Assembly (NCBI GenBank): GCA_902795785.1
Contig: CADBMK010000191.1
Location: 1-7,299, forward strand
Direction: 5' to 3'
Source: an uncultured Bacteroidia bacterium
GTDB taxonomy: Bacteria > Bacteroidota > Bacteroidia > Bacteroidales > UBA932
Length of the DNA: 7,299 nucleotides
Under the pieces are notes generated by a model. It saw only the letters and a list, made by a program, of their open reading frames with translations, was not told the origin of the DNA and did no database searches. Below, one piece after another: positions 1-7,137 of the stretch. The position numbers were made by a program, and so were the translations under genes. Positions within the stretch are counted from its first letter, which is position 1; every line of letters begins with the position of its first letter.

Positions 1-2
1 AG

Positions 3-38
3 TTTGTTTTTCAAATGAGGTAAGAATTGCTAAATTTG
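3..38 (+). promoter_or_regulatory. Bacteroides-type promoter of the susCD operon
   Basis: The sequence TAAATTTG at 31-38 matches the Bacteroidota -7 consensus TAnnTTTG exactly. The upstream element is less clear: an exact TTTG sits at 3-6 but leaves 24 bases, longer than the usual 19-21, while a T-run at 7-11 gives a three-of-four match (TTTT at 8-11) at 19 bases. Transcription would start at roughly 42-46, leaving a leader of about 50 bases before the susC ATG. The same TAAATTTG box occurs at 4960-4967 before the downstream unit. The assignment rests on consensus matching only. Confidence 0.6.
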
Positions 39-41
39 TCG

Positions 42-68
42 TGCGTGTTCGCAAACGCAAAACGTTTT
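42..68. promoter_or_regulatory. Candidate LacI-family operator(s) upstream of susC
   Basis: Two inverted repeats with a central CG lie side by side just downstream of the -7 box. The first, TGCGTGTTCGCAAACGCA (42-59), pairs at seven of nine half-site positions. The second, AAAACGTTTT (59-68), is a perfect 10-base palindrome. CGCAAA also occurs twice in tandem (50-61). LacI-family repressors typically bind palindromes of about 14-20 bases with a central CG, and this position over the expected transcription start would block initiation. The natural candidate binder is the regulator encoded at 5979-7034; this link is inferred. Confidence 0.45.
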
Positions 69-97
69 TAGGGAGTGAATAACAGTAATTTATCAAA

Positions 98-3000
98 ATG
101 CTAATGAAACATAGTTTTATCAGCGCAATTTGCGCGCTTATGATCGGAATGCCTCTGTTTGCGCAGAGTCCGGTCAAGGGCCGTGTCACCGACAAGGGCG
201 GAGTAACCCTTCCGGGTGTCATGATTCTTGACAAGACTTCCGGCAAATGGGCCGTGTCCGATGTGAACGGAGAGTTCAGACTTGATGAGGCGTCAAAAGG
301 AGATGCCCTCGAGATTTCTTGTATGGGATTCGCCACTACGAATCTCGTTTATCAGGGAGAGGCATCCCTGAATGTCACGATGACGGACGATGCCCTGGAA
401 CTTGAGGAATCGGTAGTCATCGGTTACGGCTCTGTGAAGAAGAAGGACCTGACCGGAGCTGTCGGTGTCATTGACAGCAAGGTGCTGGAATCCCAGAGTA
501 CCACCCAGTTGTCCCAGAGCCTGCAGGGCTCGGTCCCTGGACTTGCGGTGACCCGCTCAAGCAGCATGCCTGGCGCCAGCGCATCCGTGCAGGTTCGTGG
601 CGTGACCAGCATCAACGGATCTTCTCCTCTGATTCTTGTGGACGGTATGGCCGTGTCAAGTATCGATGAAGTGTCAAATGACGACGTTGAGCAGATCACA
701 GTCCTCAAGGATGCCGCCTCCGCATCAATCTACGGAGCAAGGGCGGCTGCCGGCGTTATCCTCATCACCACCAAGAACGCCAAGGAGGGAGACCTGCACA
801 TCAATTACAATGCTGAGTACACGCTTAACACTGCCACCACCTGGGCCGAGTATCTCAACGATCCTGTCAACTATATGACGATGTTCAATGAGTACAAGTG
901 GAACGATGCCGGAAACGGTGAGGGCGGCGACTACCAGACCTATCCGAAGGATTACATCGAGAATTATCTGGCAAACAGCGCCGTGGACCCGGTGGAGTAC
1001 CCTAACTATGACTGGAAGAAGGCGTTGATTCACAAGACATCAGGTAGGCAGAAACACAACCTGAGCCTCGCATACGGAAACGATGCCATCAAGACCAGGA
1101 TCTCCGCAACCTACGAGAACAACGACGCCCTCTATGACCACTCGAATTACGAGAGGATGATGGCAAGGGTGAGAAACACCATTAAACTCAATAAGAGGCT
1201 CTCAGCCGATGCTGATTTCTCGGTAAAGTATTCGATAAAGAACGACCCTACCTCAAATCCTATCTCTGCGGCCAATATGTATCCGTCTGTATATCTCGGA
1301 GAATATCCTGACGGAAGGATCGCTCCGGGTAAGGCCGGATCTAACATGCTTGCAATCCTCAGGGAAGGCGGATATGACAAGAACCAGCAGGCTTACCTCA
1401 CCGGCAAACTCGCTCTGAGTTACAAACTTCTGGACAACCTTGACATAACGGCAAGTTTCACGCCGACTTATACAATCACAAAGCAGAAGATCTTCAACAA
1501 GGCGGTTCCTTACTATGATTATAATGATGCGGCCGTAGTGCTTGGATATGTGGTAAATCACCAGACCACCGACCTTACGGAGAAGCGTAACGATGCGTAC
1601 TCATTCGAGTTCCAGACAGTTGCCAATTACGAGACCAGAATTGCCGATGCCCACAACATCAATCTCATGGCCGGATACGAGCAGTATTCATATACCCACG
1701 AGGCTCTGTCAGTGGTGACCAACGGAATGGCAATCTCAAGTTTCCCTTATATGGACCTTGCCAACAAGGATAACCTGGCCACTGGCGGAGACGCTTACCA
1801 GAACGCCTACCGTTCATTCTTCGGAAGGCTTATGTACAACTATCTCAGCCGTTACTATGTGCAGGCCAATATCCGTACTGACGGATCCAGCCGCTTTGCA
1901 AAGAAATACCGCTGGGGAGTATTCCCTTCAGTATCCCTTGGCTGGGTAGTGTCTAACGAAAAGTTTATGCAGAATGTCGAGTCCCTGACTTATCTCAAAC
2001 TCAGGGCTTCGCTCGGTACTCTCGGAAACGAGAGAATCGGTAACTATCCATATCAGTCAAGCGTGAACTTCCACAAGTCCGTAATGTTTGACGGTACGGG
2101 AAGCAATGTCACGTCTCAGATGGCGGCGGCTCAGGAGGCTGCGGCTGTTGAGGACATAACCTGGGAGACAACCTGGACATACGACCTTGGTGCGGATGCA
2201 AGTTTCCTGGACAACAGGCTCGCACTCTCCGGAGATTACTTCTATAAGGAAACAAAGGATATGCTCCTTGACGTGCAGATTCCTGCTTTCACAGGCTTCG
2301 AGAGCCCTACCGTAAATGCCGGAACAATGCATACTAACGGTTGGGAAATCAAAGTGGACTGGCACGACAAGGCCGGTGACTTCACCTACGGAGTGGGATT
2401 CAATCTTTCAGATTCCAAGTCAGTGATGGGTGACCTTAAGGGTACCACCTTCTTTGGAGACAAGATTATCCGCGAAGGCGAGGAGTACAACTCATGGTAC
2501 GGCTACAGGTGCAACGGCATCGTTCTCACGGATGAACAGCTTGCCAACGGCGCCAAGCAGCTTATCTCTACCCTTGGCCCTGGCGACCTCCAGTACAAGG
2601 ATATCAGCGGTACTGACGGCGCCGCAGACGGAAAGATCAGCGCAGACTACGACAAGGTAATCCTTGGCAGCTCGCTTCCTCACTTCCTCTATGGCGGATA
2701 TATCAATGTGGGCTGGAAGGGCTTCAGCCTTTCTGTCCTTATGAACGGAGTCGGCAAGAAGAAGTCACTTCTTTCTGAGAGCATGGTGCGTCCGTTCGTT
2801 TCTCAGTGGCTCAGTGCGCCGGCTGTCCTTCTCAATTCGGACGGCAGCAGGAATTACTGGAGCGTTTACAACACTGACGAGCAGAATGCGGCAGCCAGGT
2901 ATCCAAGGCTTTGCTATACTTCCGCAGAAAAGAACAACTACCAGATGTCAGATTACTGGCTCATCGACGGCTCGTATTTCAGGGTTAAGAACATCAACCT

Positions 3001-3178
3001 CGGTTACACCGTTCCGTCTTCGGTAATCAAAAAGTATGGCGTCAAGGGCCTCCGCATGTATCTGAATATCGAGGACCCTATATGCATAAACAACTACCTG
3101 AAGGGATGGGATCCAGAGCAGAGCACGGGTTCATACATCTCAAGGGCATATACGGTTGGCTTTGATATTAAATTCTAA
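98..3178 (+). CDS. susC: SusC/RagA-family TonB-linked outer-membrane transporter
   Basis: This is a complete SusC-like TonB-dependent transporter (1026 aa, a usual length), expected to form the outer-membrane barrel that imports oligomers captured by its SusD partner using TonB-ExbBD energy. A signal peptide spans residues 1 to about 22 (hydrophobic ISAICALMIGMPLFAQ). A carboxypeptidase-regulatory-like domain follows at about 26-95 (VKGRVTDKGG, DVNGEF), then the family signature SVVIGYG with KKKDLTGAV (105-122). The plug domain runs to about 228 (VRGVTSINGSSPLILVDG; LKDAASASIYGARAAAGVILITT). The rest is barrel, with the TNGWE motif typical of the family and a C-terminal aromatic strand ending FDIKF. 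There is no extra N-terminal STN domain, so sigma/anti-sigma signalling is not indicated. An in-frame ATG at 104 gives a more standard signal peptide (MKHSF) and could be the true start. Substrate is not deducible; the symbol denotes the family, not starch use. Confidence 0.95.
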   Translation: MLMKHSFISAICALMIGMPLFAQSPVKGRVTDKGGVTLPGVMILDKTSGKWAVSDVNGEFRLDEASKGDALEISCMGFATTNLVYQGEASLNVTMTDDALELEESVVIGYGSVKKKDLTGAVGVIDSKVLESQSTTQLSQSLQGSVPGLAVTRSSSMPGASASVQVRGVTSINGSSPLILVDGMAVSSIDEVSNDDVEQITVLKDAASASIYGARAAAGVILITTKNAKEGDLHINYNAEYTLNTATTWAEYLNDPVNYMTMFNEYKWNDAGNGEGGDYQTYPKDYIENYLANSAVDPVEYPNYDWKKALIHKTSGRQKHNLSLAYGNDAIKTRISATYENNDALYDHSNYERMMARVRNTIKLNKRLSADADFSVKYSIKNDPTSNPISAANMYPSVYLGEYPDGRIAPGKAGSNMLAILREGGYDKNQQAYLTGKLALSYKLLDNLDITASFTPTYTITKQKIFNKAVPYYDYNDAAVVLGYVVNHQTTDLTEKRNDAYSFEFQTVANYETRIADAHNINLMAGYEQYSYTHEALSVVTNGMAISSFPYMDLANKDNLATGGDAYQNAYRSFFGRLMYNYLSRYYVQANIRTDGSSRFAKKYRWGVFPSVSLGWVVSNEKFMQNVESLTYLKLRASLGTLGNERIGNYPYQSSVNFHKSVMFDGTGSNVTSQMAAAQEAAAVEDITWETTWTYDLGADASFLDNRLALSGDYFYKETKDMLLDVQIPAFTGFESPTVNAGTMHTNGWEIKVDWHDKAGDFTYGVGFNLSDSKSVMGDLKGTTFFGDKIIREGEEYNSWYGYRCNGIVLTDEQLANGAKQLISTLGPGDLQYKDISGTDGAADGKISADYDKVILGSSLPHFLYGGYINVGWKGFSLSVLMNGVGKKKSLLSESMVRPFVSQWLSAPAVLLNSDGSRNYWSVYNTDEQNAAARYPRLCYTSAEKNNYQMSDYWLIDGSYFRVKNINLGYTVPSSVIKKYGVKGLRMYLNIEDPICINNYLKGWDPEQSTGSYISRAYTVGFDIKF

Positions 3179-4869
3179 TGACCATGAAAAATAAGATTAT
3201 ATATATATCATTGTTGATTCTTGGCCTGGGTGTGGCTCAGTCCTGCAACGATCTGGACCTCAATCCTCTTTCTTCTGCATCAAGTGAGAACTGGTATTCC
3301 AATGCGGACGAGATAACAATGTCTCTCAACGAGATGTACAGGAAAGCGTTCTATCCCGTAGAGACGGACTACTGGACTGACAGAAGAACGGACGACTGGG
3401 CGCAGCGTGACTATGTTTACGAAATGTGCAACGGCTCCACCACATCCGCCCTCGACACATATTCCAATATGTGGACCAACACATACAAGGCAATCAGCCG
3501 CTGTATCAGGGTAATCGAGTCAATTGACCGTCTGAACGATCCGTCTCTGGCAAGTCTCAGGGCCGAGGCCCTCTTCTTCAGGGCTTATTTCTACGGCAGG
3601 CTTGTCAACTGCTGGGGCGACGCTCCGTTCTACCTTAAGACCATCACCACTGACGAGTCCTTCAAGATGGGAAGAACTGACAAGGACGTCATCAAGGAGC
3701 AGGTTTATAAGGATTTCGACGAGGCAATCGCCGGCCTTCCGGTGGTGAACAACAACCGTGGCACATACAGGGTGACCAAGGGTGCGGCCCTCGCCCTCAA
3801 GGCAAGATTCGCCATCAGGTGCGGAGACTATGCCGAGTGCGCTGCCAGGTGCAAGGACGTGATGGACCTCAAGGAGTACTCGCTCTATCCTTCATATGGC
3901 GGATTATTCCGTGACAAGGGCTATAACAGCGAGGTGATTTTCAGCCTTGCCAACTCATACGCCTATGACCAGACACAGAGCATGAAGGCCTTCATCCCGA
4001 GAACGGCCGGCGGTACCGCAACGGCCCAGCCTTCATGGGATCTCCTGGCCGCTTATGAGTGCACGGACGGAAAGACAATCGATGAGTCTCCGCTTTTCGA
4101 CCCTCATGATCCGTACGCAAACAGGGATCCTCGATGCAACGAGACTTTTGTTGCTCCCGGTACTGAAATCTACGGAGTGGTTTACAATCCTCATACTTCA
4201 GCCCTGAAAGTCTATGACGACCATGCGGGAAAGGAAGTGAAGAACAAGGATACGAAGGCAAACGACGTATATGCCGCATATAACGGCTGCTGCCTCAGAA
4301 AGGGCGCACAGCCTGAATGGAGAGACGGCCTCTACAACGAAAACCCTCAGATCATCATCCGTTATGCCGATGTCCTTCTGATGTACGTTGAGTCCATGAA
4401 CGAACTCGGAAAAACCGACGCCTCAGTTCTGGATGCGGTCAACGAAGTCCGTGCGCGTGCATACGGAGTGAAGAAAACTGAAGTGACTAAATACCCTGCC
4501 GTGGATGTAACAGACCAGGCAGCCCTCCGCAAGATTATCAGACGTGAAAGAAGAGTTGAATTTGCCTGGGAGGGACTCCGCTACTTTGACCTTAAGAGAT
4601 GGGGCCTGCTTGAGAAGGCCTACAGCACACATTACTATGGCTTGCTTAATAAGCAGGGTCTTACAAAATACGTCAAGGACGGCAACTGGTTCTGGCCTGA
4701 GACTCCTTCTCTTGACGAGGACGGATTTGCAGACTTCTCTGTGATGTATGACAAGGGCCTTATTGAAAAATACGGCGTACATAAGTACGATTCCAAGGTT
4801 GAACTCTTCCCGATTCCTAACAAGGATATTCTGATCAATAAGAATCTTGAACAGAATCCGGGATATTAG
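3178..4869 (+). CDS. susD: SusD/RagB-family surface nutrient-binding lipoprotein
   Basis: This is a complete SusD-like protein (563 aa), the lipid-anchored lid that sits on the SusC barrel and binds the substrate. The N-terminus is a lipoprotein signal (KIIYISLLILGLGVAQSC) with the lipidated cysteine at residue 23, followed by NDLDLNP, close to the usual SusD mature start. The helical TPR-like scaffold includes LRAEALFFRAYFYGRLVNCWGDAPFY (written only as a landmark at about 127-152). The C-terminal RagB/SusD signature comprises IIRRERRVEFAWEGLRYFDL (453-472) with KRWG next, then LFPIPNKDI and the end NPGY. Its first ATG overlaps the susC stop codon (TAATG), implying translational coupling. 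A second ATG at 3184 (MKNKI) is an equally good start. A hairpin terminator follows the stop. Ligand-binding residues are not conserved enough across the family to predict the glycan. Confidence 0.95.
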   Translation: MTMKNKIIYISLLILGLGVAQSCNDLDLNPLSSASSENWYSNADEITMSLNEMYRKAFYPVETDYWTDRRTDDWAQRDYVYEMCNGSTTSALDTYSNMWTNTYKAISRCIRVIESIDRLNDPSLASLRAEALFFRAYFYGRLVNCWGDAPFYLKTITTDESFKMGRTDKDVIKEQVYKDFDEAIAGLPVVNNNRGTYRVTKGAALALKARFAIRCGDYAECAARCKDVMDLKEYSLYPSYGGLFRDKGYNSEVIFSLANSYAYDQTQSMKAFIPRTAGGTATAQPSWDLLAAYECTDGKTIDESPLFDPHDPYANRDPRCNETFVAPGTEIYGVVYNPHTSALKVYDDHAGKEVKNKDTKANDVYAAYNGCCLRKGAQPEWRDGLYNENPQIIIRYADVLLMYVESMNELGKTDASVLDAVNEVRARAYGVKKTEVTKYPAVDVTDQAALRKIIRRERRVEFAWEGLRYFDLKRWGLLEKAYSTHYYGLLNKQGLTKYVKDGNWFWPETPSLDEDGFADFSVMYDKGLIEKYGVHKYDSKVELFPIPNKDILINKNLEQNPGY

Positions 4870-4900
4870 TCTTCGACATTAACAACCAATTATTCTTGTG

Positions 4901-4939
4901 AAAGGGCGGAGGCGAGGAGTGCTGTTTCCGCCCTTTTTT
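4901..4939 (+). terminator. Intrinsic terminator after susD
   Basis: A perfect 10-base stem (AAAGGGCGGA at 4901-4910 with TCCGCCCTTT at 4927-4936) encloses a 16-base loop and runs into six consecutive T residues (4934-4939). It lies 31 bases after the susD stop. The GC-rich stem and T-run make it a convincing Rho-independent terminator, separating the susCD transcript from the downstream unit. Confidence 0.88.
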
Positions 4940-4967
4940 GAAAAATAGAGCGTTTATAGTAAATTTG
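4937..4967 (+). promoter_or_regulatory. Near-consensus Bacteroides-type promoter for the propeller/LacI unit
   Basis: TTTG at 4937-4940 and TAAATTTG at 4960-4967 are separated by 19 bases, an excellent match to the Bacteroidota TTTG-N19-21-TAnnTTTG promoter. The upstream TTTG is the end of the preceding terminator's T-run. The -7 box ends only two bases before ATG 4970, so the predicted transcription start (about 4971-4976) falls on the start codons and the mRNA would be leaderless or nearly so. I see no CG-centred palindrome here comparable to that upstream of susC, so direct autoregulation is not evident. Confidence 0.7.
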
Positions 4968-4969
4968 TT

Positions 4970-5977
4970 ATGATGAATAGAAAATCCTGGATATTAACAG
5001 TTGCACTTGCCATTTCTACGCCCGCGTTGGCGCAGAAAGCGGATAATCATTATCTGACCGATTTTCTGTATCCTGAGCTCGGAGCTCCAGAGCAGAATGT
5101 GGATTGCAGCATCTTCTTTGAGAAGCGCGGCCGGCGCGGCCCTCAGCAGGGATTGGAGATGTATGGAAAATACATTTTCTCCGTGGAGGACGGCGGAAAC
5201 GTGAATGTGTACGATTTCAGGAAGAAGACCCTTGAGCCGCTGGCTTCATTTGCGCTTGCTTCCAGCATGCCGGATAACCACGCCAACAACGTCGAGTTCG
5301 GAGTTGAAAAGAAAAAGGGCGCATCTTTTCCGCTGATGTATGTCTCAGTAGGCAAAGTGGGAGTCGAAATAGAGTGGCTCTGCTTTGTTGAGAGCATTAC
5401 CAGGAAGGGAAAGACTTTCTCATCGGAGATTGCCCAGACCATCCATCTGGACGGAAGCAATTGGAAGGACTTTGGTTATAAGCCGATATTCGGCGCTCCC
5501 AGCTGGCTCGTTGATAAGGAAAGAGGCTATCTGTGGGTGTTCTCGGCCAAGCAGAGAACCGTTGCCAAGGTGACGAAGGATCCGAAGGACAACGAGTATA
5601 TTGCCACCAAGTTCCGCATTCCGAAGCTTTCAGAGGGTAAGGACGTGTATCTGAGCGGCAAGGACATCCTTGCGCAGGTGGTATTCCCGTATGAGGTCTG
5701 GTTTACCCAGGCGGGATGTATCCACGACGGAAAGATCTTCTACGGATACGGAATAGGAAAGAAGGACCCCACCCGTCCGTCCAGGATCCGTGTCTATGAT
5801 ACTGACTCCGGAAAGATTGCCGCAAGATTTGAGCTTCAGGACCAGATTGAATTTGAAATCGAAGATATCGTCATAAGGGACGGCTGGATGTATGTCAACG
5901 CCAACAACAATCCCAAGAAGACGGACCTGCCGCCTTATATTTACAAAGTGTCGTTGCCGGCATTCATGAGAAAATGA
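4970..5977 (+). CDS. Exported protein of unknown function, probable beta-propeller
   Basis: I do not recognise a named family with confidence. The protein (335 aa) begins with a Sec signal peptide (KSWILTVALAISTPALAQ, cleavage near residue 22) and has no lipobox cysteine or other membrane segment, so it should be periplasmic or secreted. The mature part is rich in short beta-strand units of propeller type: GLEMYGKYIFSVEDGG then VNVYDF (61-83), ERGYLWVFSAK (185-194), AGCIHDGKIFYGYG (248-261) leading to IRVYDTDSGKIAARFEL (273-289), and IVIRDGWMYVNANN (300-313). A conserved-looking DNHANNVEFG lies at 102-111. The layout loosely resembles exported Bacteroidota propellers and TagC/phage-receptor-binding-type propellers, but that comparison is from memory. 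No catalytic motif is apparent; glycan binding or a lyase/hydrolase role are both open. Start: ATG 4970 and ATG 4973 are adjacent; the promoter position makes 4973 plausible. It is one base from the LacI-type gene. Confidence 0.85.
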   Translation: MMNRKSWILTVALAISTPALAQKADNHYLTDFLYPELGAPEQNVDCSIFFEKRGRRGPQQGLEMYGKYIFSVEDGGNVNVYDFRKKTLEPLASFALASSMPDNHANNVEFGVEKKKGASFPLMYVSVGKVGVEIEWLCFVESITRKGKTFSSEIAQTIHLDGSNWKDFGYKPIFGAPSWLVDKERGYLWVFSAKQRTVAKVTKDPKDNEYIATKFRIPKLSEGKDVYLSGKDILAQVVFPYEVWFTQAGCIHDGKIFYGYGIGKKDPTRPSRIRVYDTDSGKIAARFELQDQIEFEIEDIVIRDGWMYVNANNNPKKTDLPPYIYKVSLPAFMRK

Positions 5978-5978
5978 T

Positions 5979-7034
5979 ATGAAAGAAAAAGAGAGCGTAA
6001 CCGTATATGACCTGGCTCGTGCGGCGGGCGTGTCCCAGGGAACTGTGGACCGCGTGCTGCATAATAGGGGAAGGTTTTCCGAAGCCACCCGGGATAAAGT
6101 CCTCAGGGCTGTGGAGGAGCTCGGTTATGCTCCCAATATGTACGCAAGGAGCATGGCGCAGCGGTCCAAGAGGATAATCGCCTGCATCGTGCCAGACTTC
6201 GAGGAGGGTACATACTGGGATTCTAATAACGAAGGCTTGATGGAGGGCGCGGCCGAGGTTGCGCCTCTTGGAGTTGAGGTAAGGTTCCACAGGTATGATT
6301 ACACTTCCAGAAAGAGCTTTAAAAAGGCTGTTGAGGAAACCCTGGATGAGGGTTGCAACGGCGTTATCCTTGGCCCGGTCTTCGATGACCTCTCCCTCCC
6401 GTTCGTGGGGCGTTTGAGGGAGATGAACATTCCTTTCGTTTATATAGACAGAAAGATCGGTAACGACGGAGATGTTGCCTTCTACGGTACCGATTTTTAC
6501 CAGAGCGGCATCCTTGGCGCCCACGTTACGTCTTTGGTTCAGCAGGAGGGCACTGTCCTCCTTGTGGCCCTAAGTCAGATTGAGCCTTCGTTTGCCGATA
6601 CCACAGTGGACAGGCGGCAAGCCATCTTTGACTACTTTTCAGAGCACTGTCCGGGAATCACCACTTACTCGGTTGAAATAGATACCGAGAACGAGGCTGT
6701 CCGTGAGAAAACGCTGGACGCTTTCTTTGCGGAGCATCCCGAGGTGCGAAGCGCCATCGTCACCAACACGCGTGCATACCAGTTTGACGAGTATCTTAGA
6801 AAGCATCCCAAGAAGAATCTCTTCGTACTAGGCTATGATGATACCCGCCGTAACTTGAAGGCGCTGAGAGACGGCAATGTTTCCGCCATCATTACCAGAG
6901 GTATTCCTCTTCAGGCCAAGAACAGCGTGATATCTCTTGCCAACTTCATTCAGGGAGACCGCAGGCCGGAGACCAAGGATAATTACCTTCATCTTGGCAT
7001 CCTCACCAAACATAACCTGCACGGCCTGTTCTGA
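5979..7034 (+). CDS. LacI-family transcriptional regulator
   Basis: This is a full-length LacI/GalR-type regulator (351 aa). The N-terminal helix-turn-helix is clear: VTVYDLARAAGVSQGTVDRVLHNRG (7-31), then SEATRDKVLRAVEELGYAPN (34-53) and a hinge region ARSMAQRSKR (56-65). From about 66 it has a periplasmic-binding-protein-like sensor domain: IIACIVPDFEEGTYW, GCNGVILGPVF (125-135), IPFVYIDRKI, then VAFYGTDFYQSGILGA, and near the C-terminus FVLGYDDTRRNLKALRDGNVSAII. Such proteins bind a sugar or sugar derivative in the cytoplasm and repress, sometimes activate, nearby catabolic genes. TVDRVL in the recognition helix, with D where LacI/PurR usually have S, is common in Bacteroidota members. A Met stands at the usually Leu hinge position (ARSL to ARSM). 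The gene follows the propeller gene by one base (TGATATG), implying coupled translation. Its likely target is the CG-centred repeat pair before susC; the inducer is unknown. Confidence 0.93.
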   Translation: MKEKESVTVYDLARAAGVSQGTVDRVLHNRGRFSEATRDKVLRAVEELGYAPNMYARSMAQRSKRIIACIVPDFEEGTYWDSNNEGLMEGAAEVAPLGVEVRFHRYDYTSRKSFKKAVEETLDEGCNGVILGPVFDDLSLPFVGRLREMNIPFVYIDRKIGNDGDVAFYGTDFYQSGILGAHVTSLVQQEGTVLLVALSQIEPSFADTTVDRRQAIFDYFSEHCPGITTYSVEIDTENEAVREKTLDAFFAEHPEVRSAIVTNTRAYQFDEYLRKHPKKNLFVLGYDDTRRNLKALRDGNVSAIITRGIPLQAKNSVISLANFIQGDRRPETKDNYLHLGILTKHNLHGLF

Positions 7035-7039
7035 TGGTT

Positions 7040-7062
7040 TACTTGTGGGGTACTTGTGGGGT
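7040..7062. repeat. 11-bp perfect tandem repeat in the intergenic region
   Basis: The unit TACTTGTGGGG occurs twice in direct succession (7040-7050, 7051-7061), followed by a further T that begins a third copy. It starts five bases after the LacI-type stop codon and lies between that gene and the convergent terminator. No function is evident: it could be replication slippage, a protein-binding site or a dispersed short repeat. Confidence 0.9.
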
Positions 7063-7085
7063 CGGGCTTAACGAAATAATGGGAC

Positions 7086-7115
7086 AAAAGAAAACCCGCT
7101 GAATTCAGCGGGTTT
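7086..7115 (-). terminator. Terminator of frr, possibly bidirectional
   Basis: Positions 7092-7115 form a perfect 24-base palindrome (arms AAACCCGCTGAA and TTCAGCGGGTTT, centre GAATTC). Read on the minus strand it lies 22 bases after the frr stop and continues into TTTTCTTTT, a good Rho-independent terminator. On the plus strand the stem ends in only three T residues before CTGTA, so termination of the LacI-type transcript there would be weaker, though the convergent arrangement suggests shared use. Confidence 0.85.
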
Positions 7116-7137
7116 CTGTATTGTCGGGAGGGAGTGA

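Noticed and set aside
3..6. Exact TTTG as the definite upstream element of the susC promoter
   Set aside because: The 24-base gap to the -7 box is outside the usual 19-21 range; the T-run at 7-11 is at least as likely, so the element is left unassigned.
69..76. AGGGAG as a Shine-Dalgarno site for susC
   Set aside because: It lies more than 20 bases before ATG 98, too far to position a ribosome, and this phylum rarely relies on Shine-Dalgarno pairing.
3199..3208. TATATATATA run near the start of susD
   Set aside because: It encodes the hydrophobic signal-peptide residues IIYIS and is best explained by codon choice, not by a regulatory or repeat element.
4423..4782. 119-codon minus-strand open frame inside susD
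   Set aside because: It overlaps the conserved RagB/SusD C-terminal signature on the other strand and shows no protein features of its own.
5630..6088. 152-codon minus-strand open frame across the propeller/LacI junction
   Set aside because: It is antisense to two well-supported genes, has no start context or motif, and its composition is typical of a complement frame.
5964..6524. 186-codon open frame on the minus strand opposite the LacI-type gene
   Set aside because: Its product has no recognisable domain and lies antisense to a gene with clear HTH and sensor motifs; it is a shadow frame.
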